Part shown: positions 52,390 to 64,000 of the stretch, in pieces
How the letters are laid out: each line of letters opens with the position of its first letter
Numbering within the stretch: position 1 is the first letter of the stretch
From: Opisthocomus hoazin
Lineage: Eukaryota > Chordata > Aves > Opisthocomiformes > Opisthocomidae
NCBI RefSeq assembly: GCF_030867145.1
Contig: NC_134433.1
Span: forward strand, 10,739,216-10,803,215
Direction: 5' to 3'
DNA length: 64,000 nt
Program-made: the position numbers and the translations under genes
Notes under the pieces: model-generated
Seen by the model: only the letters and a program-made list of their open reading frames with translations
Databases searched by the model: none
Told to the model about the DNA's origin: nothing

Positions 52390-53080
52390 CTATGGAGCTG
52401 GGGGGGGTCCCTGCCGGGGGCAGGTCGCGCATGCGCACAGCTGGCTTCCCCCTGCCGGGGGGCGTGGCCGGCGGACCACTGCCCCGTCACCCCGGTGGCG
52501 GTGCGCCCCTCGCGCCCGGCGGCGGCGCTGCAACGCCCAGCGCGCGCCCCCCGCCCCTCCGGCCCAGGAGGGAGGCGGCCGGAGCAAGATGGCGGCGCGA
52601 GTGCTGCTGCGGCGGAGCCTGGCGGGAGCCAGCGCCGTGCCGCGCCTCCCGCCCGGCGGCGGCCTGGCCCTCAGGTGAGCCCTGAGGGGGTGAGGCGGGC
52701 GGGAGAGGGCAGCCGAGGGAGGCTGGAGACGGAGCCGACGCCACCCCCGCCTCCCCGCGCCCCGCCGCGTAGACCTCCCCCCCTCCCCCCTTTGCTGACT
52801 GGAAATGGCGCCCCGCTCGCTGGGGCCGCTGACGGGCCGGGCCCGCGGCCCTCCCGTGGGGCGGGGAGTGCCACCCGCCCGGGGTGTCCTTCAAGGTCAT
52901 GGGCCCCAAGGCCAGCCCCTTCCCGCCTCTGGGTGGGGATGACGGCCGCGCCGAGCCCTGCCCTGCCGCGGGGTGCCCGCTGCCGCCTCTGCCCCCGGCT
53001 CGGGCTGCAGAGAGCGCCGGCACCCCACGGCCCCGTGTGCGGGGTGTCGGGCTGGGCAGCCACCCTGCACGCAGCGGTTC
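52390..53080 (+). promoter_or_regulatory. CpG island promoter of NIPSNAP2
   Basis: Very high GC and CpG density begins abruptly near 52390, covers the first coding exon and fades into intron 1. No TATA box is visible. GCAAGATGGCGGC over the start codon includes the AAGATGGCGGC motif, a YY1-type site often found at the starts of housekeeping genes. Confidence 0.7.
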
Positions 53081-56000
53081 CCGATGCTGGGGTGTATGTG
53101 GATGCTCTGCACCCGGATATCCCTCCGGGGTCAGGGTGTACAGCTTCTCCACATCCCAGCTCCACGAAGCAACAGGGTGTGTGGCCGTGCTGCATCTCGT
53201 GTCCTCTGGTGTCGGGGTGCGTGGCCGCACACAGAACAACACCCCTTGGTGTCAGGGTGCACAGCTGCTCTGCGCTTCTGGTGCCAGGTTGCACCCCTAC
53301 CCAACACCCGTGTTGCCCCCGGTGTCGGGGTGCGTGGCTCTGTGCACCGGCGTCTCCCTGCCTGCACGATGCGCACCTACACGTGGACCCCAGCATGCGG
53401 GTGCACCCCTTGGGTGTCGGGGCATGTGTATTCGTACTTCCCTTAGGAACGGGCGGGTGTGTGCACATGCGTACAACCCTAGGGTGTCAGGGCACAGGCA
53501 CAGACACATCCATCAGGCTTTGGGTGCAGACATTTGCGTGCCTGATGTGTGAAGGGTGGGACACACACACACCCCTCCTGGGTCACAAGGGTGCACACAC
53601 GCGTACACAGCTCTCGGGGCACAGATGTGCACACATGTGCCTTGGGCACAGGAAGCAGACACGCATGCTCCCTGTGTGCTGGAGGCACAGAAGTGGCCAA
53701 GCTGGAATCGGTCTACACAAGTTTTTTCCTCCCTTTCCTTGAAACAGGAAAAAGCTGCTGTCTCAAGCCTCAGAATGGGCAGCAGCCTCTGTGCAAGACT
53801 AAAGGCATCACTGCAAGCAGCTGTTTGAAACAGGGATGGGGAGAGTTGGGACGAATATATGTTGTGAGATTTTATGTGCATGTTTTGGGTTTTGTTTTCA
53901 TTTCAAATAAACTTTGTTTAGACCACAGATCAAAAACTGTCAGTTATAGACAAGTTGTTTTTCTTTCTCTTCTAGGCAGACATGGGTCACTACAAAATCT
54001 AAATATTTGACCTGATACCTCCCACTCAGTTTATATTTTGTGGTAAAGCATAAGCTAAGTGGGATAGTGTTTTCACCATCGTTTTTAATATCAGCAAACT
54101 ATTCAGTGTTATGCTTGTGTGTTCATAGCCCAATCTGTAAGCAAGAAAACTAAGCCCATAGTTGTTTGTAGGAGAAGAACTTGCTAGCAAAGTCAAGCAG
54201 TACCTTAAAAGATTGCGTGAAAACTGTCTTTAATCAGTATTGTTCCAGAAAATAAAAAATTATGAATTGTGATGGTAATTCCATATAGTGTGTTTACGTT
54301 CGTTCTATGTGTATATTCACATTTTCATTAGTGGTATTTGGGGTTTCAAACAATTTGGATCCAGTATGTTTTACTTGGAGCAGATATTATAATATTGTGG
54401 GGCATAATGTTAACAAGTTCGTTAAAAGTGGATTATTTGGATGATGGATTAGTTTTGAATTAATTTGTGCCTGATGCTCACAGCTGGCAGTCCAAAGATA
54501 TGAATTTAGTCCCTGCTCTTTCAGAGCTAATCTTGGGTACATATTGTCTGCACAAATGATCCAGTAATGAGTTCAGGGCTTCTTGATTTCTGGTTGTCTA
54601 GAATGACACCAGTAGGGAAGGACTTGTCTGAGGATATGGATTAAAAATAAGGCCCTGGCATCTCAGTTTGGGTGCACTGACTATCTGCTTTAATAAACTT
54701 CAGCTGTTACCATTCTTTATTATAAGTAAAGTGTGTATCTAGATGGATAGTTGTGATTTGTTAGTCATTGTTCATGAGGAACTTTACAATTGTAGAGTGA
54801 AAGATTTTACATAACTGTAAAGTATTACTCATTTAATTGTATTGAAAATTAAATATACCCCCAGTTTTAGGTGCAGTTTAACATTCAAGTCATGAGACTT
54901 TCCTAATAGCAAAGGAATTTGCTTTTCAGTATTATCCCCATAACTCCACCTCACTCTTGCTGCTGATCAAGGTGGTTCACAAAAAAAGATTATTTGTCTC
55001 TTTCATCTTCAAAGTTTTCTGCAAACAATACTCCTCATAGAAGAATGCTCTATGTATTAATTTGCTAACTCCATTTACTAAAGGGGAAGAAACAGCAATA
55101 GCTTAGAGGTCTGAGCTGCAAAAATGAACACTGCAGGACTGGGATTGAGTTCTGTCCCCTAGAGCCCCATTTGCTGTCTAGTGGGCATTAGTGCTTACTT
55201 TAAGGTGGCTTTTTAAAACAGCTTGGATTTATTAGGTGAGGTTTACCCCCTGTCATCTGGGACAGCTTGTGTTTCTGTGGCACCTCTTGTAGATGTGACA
55301 ACACAACTGCAGTCACCTGCGCCTCGCCTCCTCCAGCTGAGATCAGAGATGCACTACTCCAGGCAGCTGTGTACCCTCTATTCTAGCAACAGCCTTATTG
55401 TGGCATGCCCTTTCAAATGCCCGTACTCAGGAACAGCTGCTTAGCTTTCAGCACAGTAACATGTTTGTGTGTTTGCCTAGGGCTAAAGAAGGCACTATTT
55501 TCAATAAATACACCAAGAAGGTATTTACCAATTGCTTCTTAACACCGAAGGTCATCTCAGATGCAGTTGTTCTTCTGGTTGTTATTGTTTCCCTGCTTTG
55601 AAATACTTTTCCTTTCCTCCATCCTGCTTCTACAGGGTGAACCAATGTTATGTTGTTTTCAGACATTGGGACTAAAAGGTTGATTGTTGAAAAACGCTGC
55701 TAGTGTGAACTACTTCTGTGTAATACAGGCAGACGTGTTCATGAAGATGTTTTTCCCAAAGGAAGCTGAGATTTTCTTTCCCTATATTTTTTTTTCCTTG
55801 AGTGGTTGTCACAGACTTTTGATAGCCAGAAGACAGTTTGATAACTGAAGATTGATAGCTATCTTCTGGATCTCCTAGTCAGTAATTAAGGGTGAGAAAT
55901 TGACTTCTGAGGCAGGAAAAGGTTTACATTTCCAGCTGTAGTGCTACATATTTAGAATTTCAGAGAAATGTTTTAGTATTTCAGCGGAAACCCCATATCA

Positions 56001-59000
56001 AAAAGAGGCAAAGTGAAGGAAGTGCTTCTTAGGAGAAAGAAGGAAAAGCATTTGAGCTTGGGGTCCCCTGTTACACGTCATAGAGAATCAGTTAAATACA
56101 TCAGCTTTCGTGTCTTTCTGCACAATATTTGGTGATTGAAGGGTCTTCTGTCAGCTAGAACAGAGAAGAATAATTCTTTTAACACCATTTTAAAAAAGCA
56201 CAGTTATCAATTGTAATGTTTTATGTACTCTGTGGTGTAAGGGAAAGTGGTGTTATTTTGGAAGTGTACTTGCAGAAACTGCCTAAAGATTAGATAAAAA
56301 AAGACAGTGAAATTCTTCTGTTTCAAAGAAAAGGAAATTGTGAGTGTTGTACAGAGAATGTGTATCTGTACCCCTACGTAGTACAGTCACCGCTATTTTG
56401 GATTGAAATATTTGCAGGCTGTTTGTTTTCTGCCACTCGTAATTTTTCCGAAATTAGACTTTCATTATATTTTTTCTGTTGAAAGATGCGCTATTTAACT
56501 TTTCCTTTTTTAGAGCGATATTTAAGCAACATAAGAACATATGGAGGTTACTTTCCTATTTACACTGTACAAATTTTTCCTTATGCACACTGTCTTTGTG
56601 CTCTTTTTCACTCTTGTCTGTGTACGTCAGGACAGACCCAGCCCGCTTGAGTAAAGACACTTCATTAAAAAGAAAATAAAATAGGCAGCAGAAGCAGCCA
56701 CCCACCCATTCCCTGCCATGTGCACGACAAATAAAAGTGGATAGTCTACAGTTAACTGTTCAGCTCTTTATCTAGTAAAATGGTTTGTGAGAGGGTAAAT
56801 TTCAGTGCGGAAATAACTGCCTTTACCTTGCTAGGAAGTGGCTCGGTGGAAAGTTTCAGTAACAGATGTATATGTAACTGTGTGTTGTGATACTGTTTGC
56901 ATTAAACTTCATTGTGCCTGTTTTCCCTGCGTTGTGGGCATTTTCGAGACACGCTCAGTGACAGTATAATGTACTTGTTAATACGTAGGGCGCTGGTATC
57001 TTCAGCTGGCAGACCTCGTGAAGACAGTTGGTTAAAATCGCTATTTGTTCGCAAAGTTGATCCAAGGAAAGATGCTCACTCCAACCTTCTAGCCAAAAGA
57101 GAGACCAGCAGTCTGTATAAACTACAGAGTGAGTGATATTTTTATATTTAACATTACTATTTCTTTATTCTGTTCCTGCATTTCTCACATAATGTTGTTG
57201 TTTCAGTTCACAATGTAAAACCAGAATGTCTAGACGCCTACAACAAGCTTTGGTAAGTGTATGTATTATGTTTTCATATTTTGGACATGTTAATTTGATC
57301 ACTAGCTGTTCTGAAAATTGGAAAACACCATAATTATTTAGAGGGGAGGTGGATAAATTCTGCTTTTACCTTCAGGGTATGATGGTAAATAGATCATGTT
57401 ATTCTTGGAAGGAAATGGCAAAAGATACCTTACTCAGTTCACTCCCTGCCTTCCCTTGTGGAGGTGTCATTTTCCCACGCTGCGATTTAGGATGATGCCT
57501 TTTGTGAAAACATGGGTGACATTTGTTGGAGCAGCTTTCACCTTCCCTTAGTTGTCTCACAATTGCTGCTCCATGTGGGTAGATCCTGGTAAGCTGGCAT
57601 GTCCCACTCCAGCTGCTATGTAGGAATGTGTTGAGGCTGGTACTGTCTGCATACAGGAAAGAAAGGGAGAGATCATGGGTAAGTAAAATTGCATGCCAGT
57701 ATTCAGTTGAAGTGTAACTTTGAGGAGATTTTAGAAACCCAGGGACTGGCTTTCAGTTCATCTATATCCTTGTACAAAACTAGTGTTCCTGAGATCTACT
57801 CTTAAAGAGCTGTGCAAGTCCTTGGATAGGATCTTTGCAGTGGGGTGGTATCCTCCAAAGAGAGCAGTACTGTTATGGGTTTTCCAAAAAGTTACAGCTT
57901 TATAAAATGTATGAATTAGTAACATTTTAAATGTATTACTTTAAGGATGAAATTGTAGAAATATTAGTCCTGCCTACAAAATCACTCTTCTGGAGCCAGA
58001 ACAACTGCCTTTTCAAGAACTGTGTGTTTAAATTTGGAAATGTAGTGAGCCTCACACATTTCAAAACAGCAGTGCTTTCTCACTGACATGATCATCTTGT
58101 CAGTTAAATAAAACATTCATAGCATAATGATACCCTACTGCAACCAATTTCTGAAGCGTGGTGTATTGGTGAGAACACCAGCTGTGCTGGAGGGTGGGGA
58201 AGACGTTCACAACTCCCAGTTTATGTCCTCGACTCTGTTACTGTTTGGCTGTACAGCCATGAGTAGTTAGTCTAACATCTCTGTGCCTTCATGTGTTCAG
58301 CTTTGAAATGGGGCTAGATAACCCAAAACTGTTTTCCTTGCTATACAAACATAGAAATACACTAGAATAACATTCAGTCCTAAGGTATTCTTAGCTTTTT
58401 TGTTTTAAAAAATAAATACACAGAGAAGCACAACTAGCATTCAACCAACTTTCTGTTTAAAAGCTTAGTATAAACGTCCAGTTATACAAGACAGGGAACC
58501 TCTTCTCCAGGTTATCTCAGGAGCTACCCAAATGTTGAATGAAAGTAGAGGCTTTCATTTTCAAGGAAAGAGACAATAGCAAAGAAAGAAACTGCTAACA
58601 GCAGTCAGATGAAGTATGTGTGGTTAGATTTATTCTTCTAAACCCAAGTAAATTTAAGTATTCCAGAGAAGGAGAAAACTTAAGAATCGATTGATAAAAA
58701 AAACCTAAGCCTCTCTGAACTTCCTTCCTTCCTCTCCCTAAATTAAAAATGAACAGGTTAATTACCTATTCTGTATCAAATCAGAATAGGGATTAGTCAT
58801 GTATTAATAAATAATATAATGAAGACAATTATGAGAGTACTTCATGAATGACTGTGGTTAAGGACCCTTTCTGAAAAATTAGTAACAGTTATTTTTAAAA
58901 AGGAAAAAGATGGTGTTCATATGGTATTCTGTGGGCATTTTTTTCTATATTTTGCAACAAATTACATTATATACATTATTGGAATAATTTAACATGCCTG

Positions 59001-62000
59001 TCCAAAGCTGCCTTTCTAGGATCTCATTATGCTTTGCAAAAATGAACTGATGGTGAAACATCCTTGGAAGCATCCTTGGAGAGTCATTCTATCTCATTAT
59101 TTAGACTGTGTAGTGGGGAATCTTGAGGTACAAACTGGTAATGAGATTTGCTCAAGGTTGTTTAGAAAGTCAGTGGCAGAATCCAGAGGCAAACTCCTAT
59201 CTGATGACTCTCAGCCCAAGACCAGCCTGCTTCCTATTATTTGATATTGTGCAGAGACTCATTGCCTATGAGCCAAACTGAGTAAGAGGGGTAATTATTC
59301 AGGGAAAAATATTAAAAGACAAAGTTCAACCAGACTAATTGAGTTATTCATCAAAGTACAGTGCAGTGAAAGCTGTCTTAACTGAGTCAGCATTTGGGAA
59401 AACTTTATTTCCTAGTGATAATGTAGACCACTTTTAAAGTTTGGAAAAATGTTAGAAATACTGGAAATAGTCAAGCAGAAATTGTGTGTTGGAGGTATTT
59501 CTAAGGCAATTTCACTGTACGCTTTAATGGATAAGTTGCCTCAAGCTAAGACCACTTTCTGAAAACATAGAAAGCAATAACGCTGCATACTATGAAGTAC
59601 AGTCATCATTTGATCTGTCAAAATGCTTGTTTTTATTCATTCAGCTCAACAGAATTAATAACATTGTAACTGGTACAGAAGACTGTCCTTTCCTATTCTT
59701 GTGTGTTCTACCCCCCTTGATAAAGAAAAGCTTTTCCTAAAGCAAATCACCCATGTAGTTAGGCTGCATTTTCTGTAAGTGAGCCATCCCAATATTTATT
59801 TTCCTAGTTTGTTGGATAACCTTTTAGGTGATAGACATAATGCATCAAAAGAATTCTGCCATGCTGTGTATTTGTCATACAGTCTAAGAAATGGTAACAC
59901 TTACCTTAATTTTTCGTAGTGTTGTAGCTATCTTTCCCCCTGTAAGGCAGGCCTTTGTATTTCAGCTTTTTCTTCTGAAAAGTAGACCTTGTGAATTTTC
60001 ATACCATAATGATAAACGTGTGGTGATTTGTTATACATATCAACTGTAGCCTCCCTGAAGGAAATGCAACATAGTGTCTGTATTCCTTGTTTTCAAGTCA
60101 AGAGGTGCTGCCAAAGATTCATGAAGAAAAACACTACCCATGTGCACTGGTGGGGACTTGGAACACGTGGTACGGAGAGCAAGATCAGGCTGGTAGGAGA
60201 TAGAAGTACAACAGAATGTAAAACCATACAAGTGAAACGTGTGCTTGGCAGGTTTCTTCTCTTTAAATCATCTCTGTTGACAGTAAACCTTTAGCAATGT
60301 ATACAGTGAGGGTGTGTGTGCATCAAGTATCAGTAGTCATATTAACGTTTACAGTGCTTGCTTTTTGTCTTGTTGAGTTTGACAGTAAAGCATTAAGTCC
60401 TAAAATTTGTCCTATTGTTAATATGCTTTCGTGTTTTCCAGGTGGTAGATCAACAGGTTTGGGAAATGCTTGTAGAATGCGGTCCTCTAGTGGGCACAGA
60501 TCATGTTTCTGAATATTTAGGGTAAAGGCAAAGGCTTACAAAGACAGAGCTTATCTTGCGTGGGCCATTATAAAAGCGTTACTCAGACTTTCATACTGTA
60601 ATTGCTGTGTGATAGCGAAACGCAAATCATTCACACCATCTGAAAAAATGATTGCATTGTAAACTCAACAATAAGCTGGGCTTTTATTGGAGGAGAAGAA
60701 AACTCTTTCTGTTCATGTTTGTATAAGGATACTGCCTAGCTGTTCAGATTAAAAATGTATTGGAACGAGAAATTACTGAAGAGCTGCTACAGAGGTAACT
60801 ACAAAGAGTCGAGCGTAGAGAGAAAACGTGCAAAATTTCCTAGGCTCTGGGAAACTGAAGGAATGGGAAGCCACGAATATGGAGTGGTGTACTGATATTT
60901 GTTAGGTAGCTCCATTGTTAGAGCTATGTGTAGTATCAATGTCATTGCTTCGTTATTGAAAAATATACTCATGTACACATTAATTTTTCCTGCAATCACA
61001 ATATTTTGCAATATTGACCCTGAACAAAGGCGAAGAAATAACAGTAGATAAACCAAACAATGTCTGAGAAACAATTCTAGAAGTTGAAGGGAAATTGGGG
61101 AATGAAGCCAACTGAAATGAGAGTATCTTAGCCAAGTCTCATTCATTGCTTTTGTAATGTATGAACACACACTGTATCTGTAATTGCATCTCTAGCCTGC
61201 CTGGAAAATGTTATTGCAACAGTTCTAGCAGTGTAATAAAGCAGATTACGGGGTTTTGACTTGTTCAGTACTTGTGCCCAGGCTGTGTTACTATTAGGTG
61301 GATATATCAAATTTGCCCTGGGGCTAAGACAGCAGAAGCAGGCGCATTGGGTGAATCTGCTGTCATAGTGAAGTGCCTTAAATTAGTCTCCAGTTTGCTC
61401 TCCTGGAAAAGGCATAAGACTGCTTTAGAGGAGAGGAAATAGCTTTTGTGACTCTTTGAGGTGAAATATTGTTGCCTTGCTTTATTAGGTACTTGTAAAT
61501 AAATGCTGTTGTGATTTATTAAAGGGATTTATTATGATTTGGTAAAGAGAGAATGCTTTGAAAAAACTGAAATGTAGATACCTGTTTTGAAATTGTTTTT
61601 ATAGGGAAAATCCTAGCAAATGTAACAATTCGAGCATGTTCAGCTATCTTGTGCTTTTTATTAATGTAATGTTTACCTCAGAAATAACATTTGCATCATT
61701 TTTCATGTCCTACAGATAGTATGTTGCTCTTTGTACTTGAGTAATTTACTGGACTAAAAAGTCTACCCCTCTATTGCTCTATTGAAATTGATGTAAAACA
61801 CATTTTTGGAATTGTCATCCTCCTAAATTGAATCTCAATTTCAACTACAGTCGTGTAAAGTCATCACATCTTACTAGCATGCCGACAAAAAGCCCTTGCA
61901 GAAATTTCCCTGTTATCTTCAGAGTAGGTTGCAAAATTTTGCAAGAGAACCCTTTTCAAAAAGCAGATGATTCCATTATTCTTAAAATGTTCAAATGTGT

Positions 62001-64000
62001 AGTGCTTTCTTTAATGAAAATCTGGTTTTAAACCTGTTACCTGATTTCTGTTTTGTATAATTCTGTAGTATAAAGAGCATTTTATACTGTGATATTCCAT
62101 AAGATTTAGCACTAGTCTATGACATCCCTGAAAAAGCTTCCTTTTTTCTATTTCAGTTCATCTGTGGAGATATGAGGGAGGCTATCCAGCTCTCAATGAG
62201 GTCATGAGTAAACTACGTCAAAATAAGGTGAAATGCATTGATTTGGTTAGAATTCGTTATTTTACTCGGAAGAGAACAAAGAATAGAGAAAAAACCTGCG
62301 TATTTGAACATCCCCTTTTACTTTGATATCCCATCATTTCCTGTACAAACTTAGAAACGTCTTTGGAAAAGGATTTATTCTCATATTCAGAAATACTGAG
62401 GTTTAATATCTGAATATTTTGTGAAAGATTTACGCTTAGTGTTGTGTAAACATGCCACTTGAAATTTTCAAATATGCCAGGGGAATTTAGATGCCTTTAC
62501 AATTTAAAGGCTTTCAATGTCCCCAATCCCCAAGACAGCATTAAAGAAAAATCCAAGCCACCGTATGGTATACTGCGTTTTGTTGTTGAAACATAATAAC
62601 ACAGTTTGACAGCGATCGCATTGTTTCATAGGAATTCACAGAGTTTCGCAAAGAAAGGGGTAACATGCTTCTCTCGCGCAAGAACCAATTATTGTTGGAG
62701 TTTAGCTTCTGGAATGAACCTGTTCCCAGAGAGGGCCCTAATATTTATGAACTGAGATCCTATCAACTTAGGGTAAGTTTAAATTTTTCTTTTTTTTTTT
62801 TTTTTTTAAGCTCTCTGCTGTCGTAAAATGTTCAAAGCACGTTTATACAATGTAGGTGGAAAACAGACCTCATCTTAAAAATCTGGTTCTTATCAAAGCT
62901 GGTATCTGAGTCATCATTGCTCTCGAAGTGTGAGGTCCAAAATGAAGGCAGGCTCCAACAAGATACTAATATCTGCAGGGCTGAAAACCCCATGATTCCG
63001 TTTGAGGGAAGCTTCAAACTCAGAAGTAATACAGTTAGTAAACAGAGTAATTACAGATGATTATAATATGCTAATCACTTGAAGCAAGTGATTTTATTAA
63101 TACATAGTGTTTTGCATACGTAGATGATGTGAAAACTGTCCAAATAGTCTAACTTTCTTTAAACTACAGTTTTAACAATCTGTTTTGTTTTTGTAGCCCG
63201 GAACAATGATTGAGTGGGGAAATTACTGGTAAGTGTTGCTTTAGCATTTGCATTCTCCTATTTGAGAGATGTACGTTTAAAAATCATGGGGTGGAGATGG
63301 CTGAATGGTGCCAAAGCATTTCAGTCACCCAGTTAATGGCCTGCTTCTGTAGTTATGCAACTTGTAAGATAGTTCTTTGACCCATAATTTATCCTTTGAG
63401 GAAAGAAAGAGGAATTATGTGTGCAAACAACATTGTGAGCTCTGTGATTTGGCTTTCCTTCACATAACCCTTTTAGTTTGATGTAATATAACAGAAATAA
63501 TTTATTTTTAGCAGAAAACACTGCTCAGTGAAGGGTGGCGGTTAACTCCGTGAGACTACGCTGATCTTTCACACCACCACTAGAAGCTGATTTAGTTTAA
63601 ATGGCCTAAGTCTTGGCTCTTTTAATCTTTAGAAGTCAAGTTGCTTCTTGAAAACCTATTGAGCAGCACATTTATATTTTAGTATATAGGTTAAAAGCAT
63701 TTGAGACAGTCTTCTCTTGAGTATATGCTTCTGATTCTGTTTTTTTCAAAACAGTGCATGTTTTTTTCAATTTATATTCACGAAGGCCATGCAGCTCTAA
63801 TGGTTGATAGTTTAATAATTTGGTGTATTTTCAGTTATTCTGACAAAGGTGAAGACTTGGATTGTTAGATGTGTCATTGTCATTCATATAATTTATTTAG
63901 TTACAGTAATTTGAATAAAGTAAATTAAGGTCCCTTCCAGCCCTTACCATTCTATGTTTCTATGATTCTGTGAATTTAGAATTTTTATAAAATAGGCATA
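52589..64000 (+). CDS. NIPSNAP2: NIPSNAP2 (GBAS), 5' part, continues past the window
   Basis: This is a mitochondrial NIPSNAP-family protein. In mammals NIPSNAP1 and NIPSNAP2 accumulate on damaged mitochondria and recruit autophagy receptors. Coding exons are 52589-52674, 56989-57128, 57207-57252, 60098-60192, 62157-62227, 62632-62772 and 63197-63228, all with GT/AG borders and continuous phase, giving 203 full codons plus two bases. The N-terminus [20 protein letters not shown] is arginine-rich and lacks acidic residues, as expected of a mitochondrial targeting peptide. [60 protein letters not shown] and [20 protein letters not shown] identify NIPSNAP2. NIPSNAP1 has RFSGGYPAL and differs around EAVLPKLH. 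Roughly the last 80 residues, by comparison with the 286-residue human protein, lie beyond the window. No break was seen. Confidence 0.95.
53040..53690 (+). repeat. Degenerate GC-rich minisatellite in NIPSNAP2 intron 1
   Basis: A motif like GGTGTCGGGGTGCGTGGC recurs with variation about every 35-80 bases (around 53042, 53086, 53210, 53248, 53324, 53411 and 53482), interleaved with runs of alternating CA. The periodicity keeps several frames open, including a spurious 415-codon frame from the CpG island. Unit boundaries are blurred, so copy number is not well defined. Confidence 0.6.
58156..58335 (+). mobile_element. MIR-like SINE relic
   Basis: In NIPSNAP2 intron 3, GTTAGTCTAACATCTCTGTG, then CCTTCATGTGTTCAGCTTTG and AAATGGGGCTAGATAA, follows the plus-strand MIR consensus (TTACTTAACCTCTCTGTGCC, TCAGTTTCCTCATCTGTAAAATGGGG). 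The upstream part, with GGTGAGAACACCAGC, also fits in order. Confidence 0.6.
59085..59250 (-). mobile_element. MIR-like SINE relic
   Basis: GAGATTTGCTCAAGGTTGTT, then AGTCAGTGGCAGAATCCAG and CTCAGCCCAAGACCAGCCTG, parallels the complement of the MIR core (ACTTGCCCAAGGTCACACAG, AGTGGCAGAGCCGGGATT). It is highly diverged and lies in the same NIPSNAP2 intron as the previous relic, in the opposite orientation. Confidence 0.55.
62790..62807. repeat. Poly-T tract
   Basis: An uninterrupted run of about 18 T lies in NIPSNAP2 intron 6, just after the donor of exon 6. A length-variable tract is likely. Confidence 0.7.
63928..63974 (+). mobile_element. CR1 LINE 3' terminal scrap
   Basis: GGTCCCTTCCAGCCCTTACC, followed by ATTCTATGTTTCTATGATTC and TGTGA, is the extreme 3' end of a CR1 element on plus, truncated to under 50 bases. 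Confidence 0.75.

Noticed and set aside
52495-53742. A 415-codon open frame across the NIPSNAP2 CpG island
   Set aside because: It overlaps the real first exon in another frame. It is composed of GC-rich and minisatellite sequence with biased Pro/Arg/Gly/His content, and it has no domain.

Overview
The window reads as a stretch of a bird genome. The evidence is CR1 LINE 3' ends carrying the usual tail (similar to ATTCTATGATTCTGTGA), short introns, GC-rich CpG-island promoters, and a gene order joining a CC-chemokine cluster to MRPS17 and NIPSNAP2. I recall that order from chicken chromosome 19. The species cannot be named from the sequence alone.

Region 1 (1-9.4 kb, GC-rich) is the edge of a CC-chemokine cluster. 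A complete three-exon CCL1-like gene lies on + (724-1848). A 2.2 kb inverted duplication follows, with arms at about 2727-5001 and 7158-9352. Each arm carries a CCL3/CCL5-type (MIP-1/RANTES-like) gene with promoter and polyA signal, and the two genes point at each other. The right copy is intact (91 aa, minus strand). The left copy has one in-frame stop in exon 2. The ~2.1 kb spacer holds a decayed, multi-exon PHF7/G2E3-type PHD-finger gene fragment on minus. Exon 2 of the two chemokine copies differs far more than the introns around it.

Region 2 (9.4-21.1 kb) has no gene I can support. It contains two CR1 3' ends and an older decayed LINE reverse-transcriptase fragment.

Region 3 (21.1-46.3 kb, minus) is a complete second merlin gene, a paralogue of NF2. 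It has 17 coding exons and 648 codons before the stop. Ten of the first eleven coding boundaries after exon 1, plus exons 12 and 14, have the same lengths as human NF2 exons. The C-terminal tail is different from merlin's.

Region 4 (46.3-52.4 kb, plus) starts with a CpG island, probably a shared bidirectional promoter, and contains MRPS17 (two coding exons, 137 aa).

Region 5 (52.4 kb to the end, plus) is NIPSNAP2: a CpG-island promoter and the first seven coding exons (203 full codons), continuing beyond the window. Its first intron carries a degenerate GC-rich minisatellite, and other introns hold MIR-like SINE relics. The merlin-like/NIPSNAP2 neighbourhood mirrors NF2/NIPSNAP1 on human 22q12, which suggests a paired relic of vertebrate genome duplication. 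No tRNA, rRNA, CRISPR array or endogenous virus was recognised.
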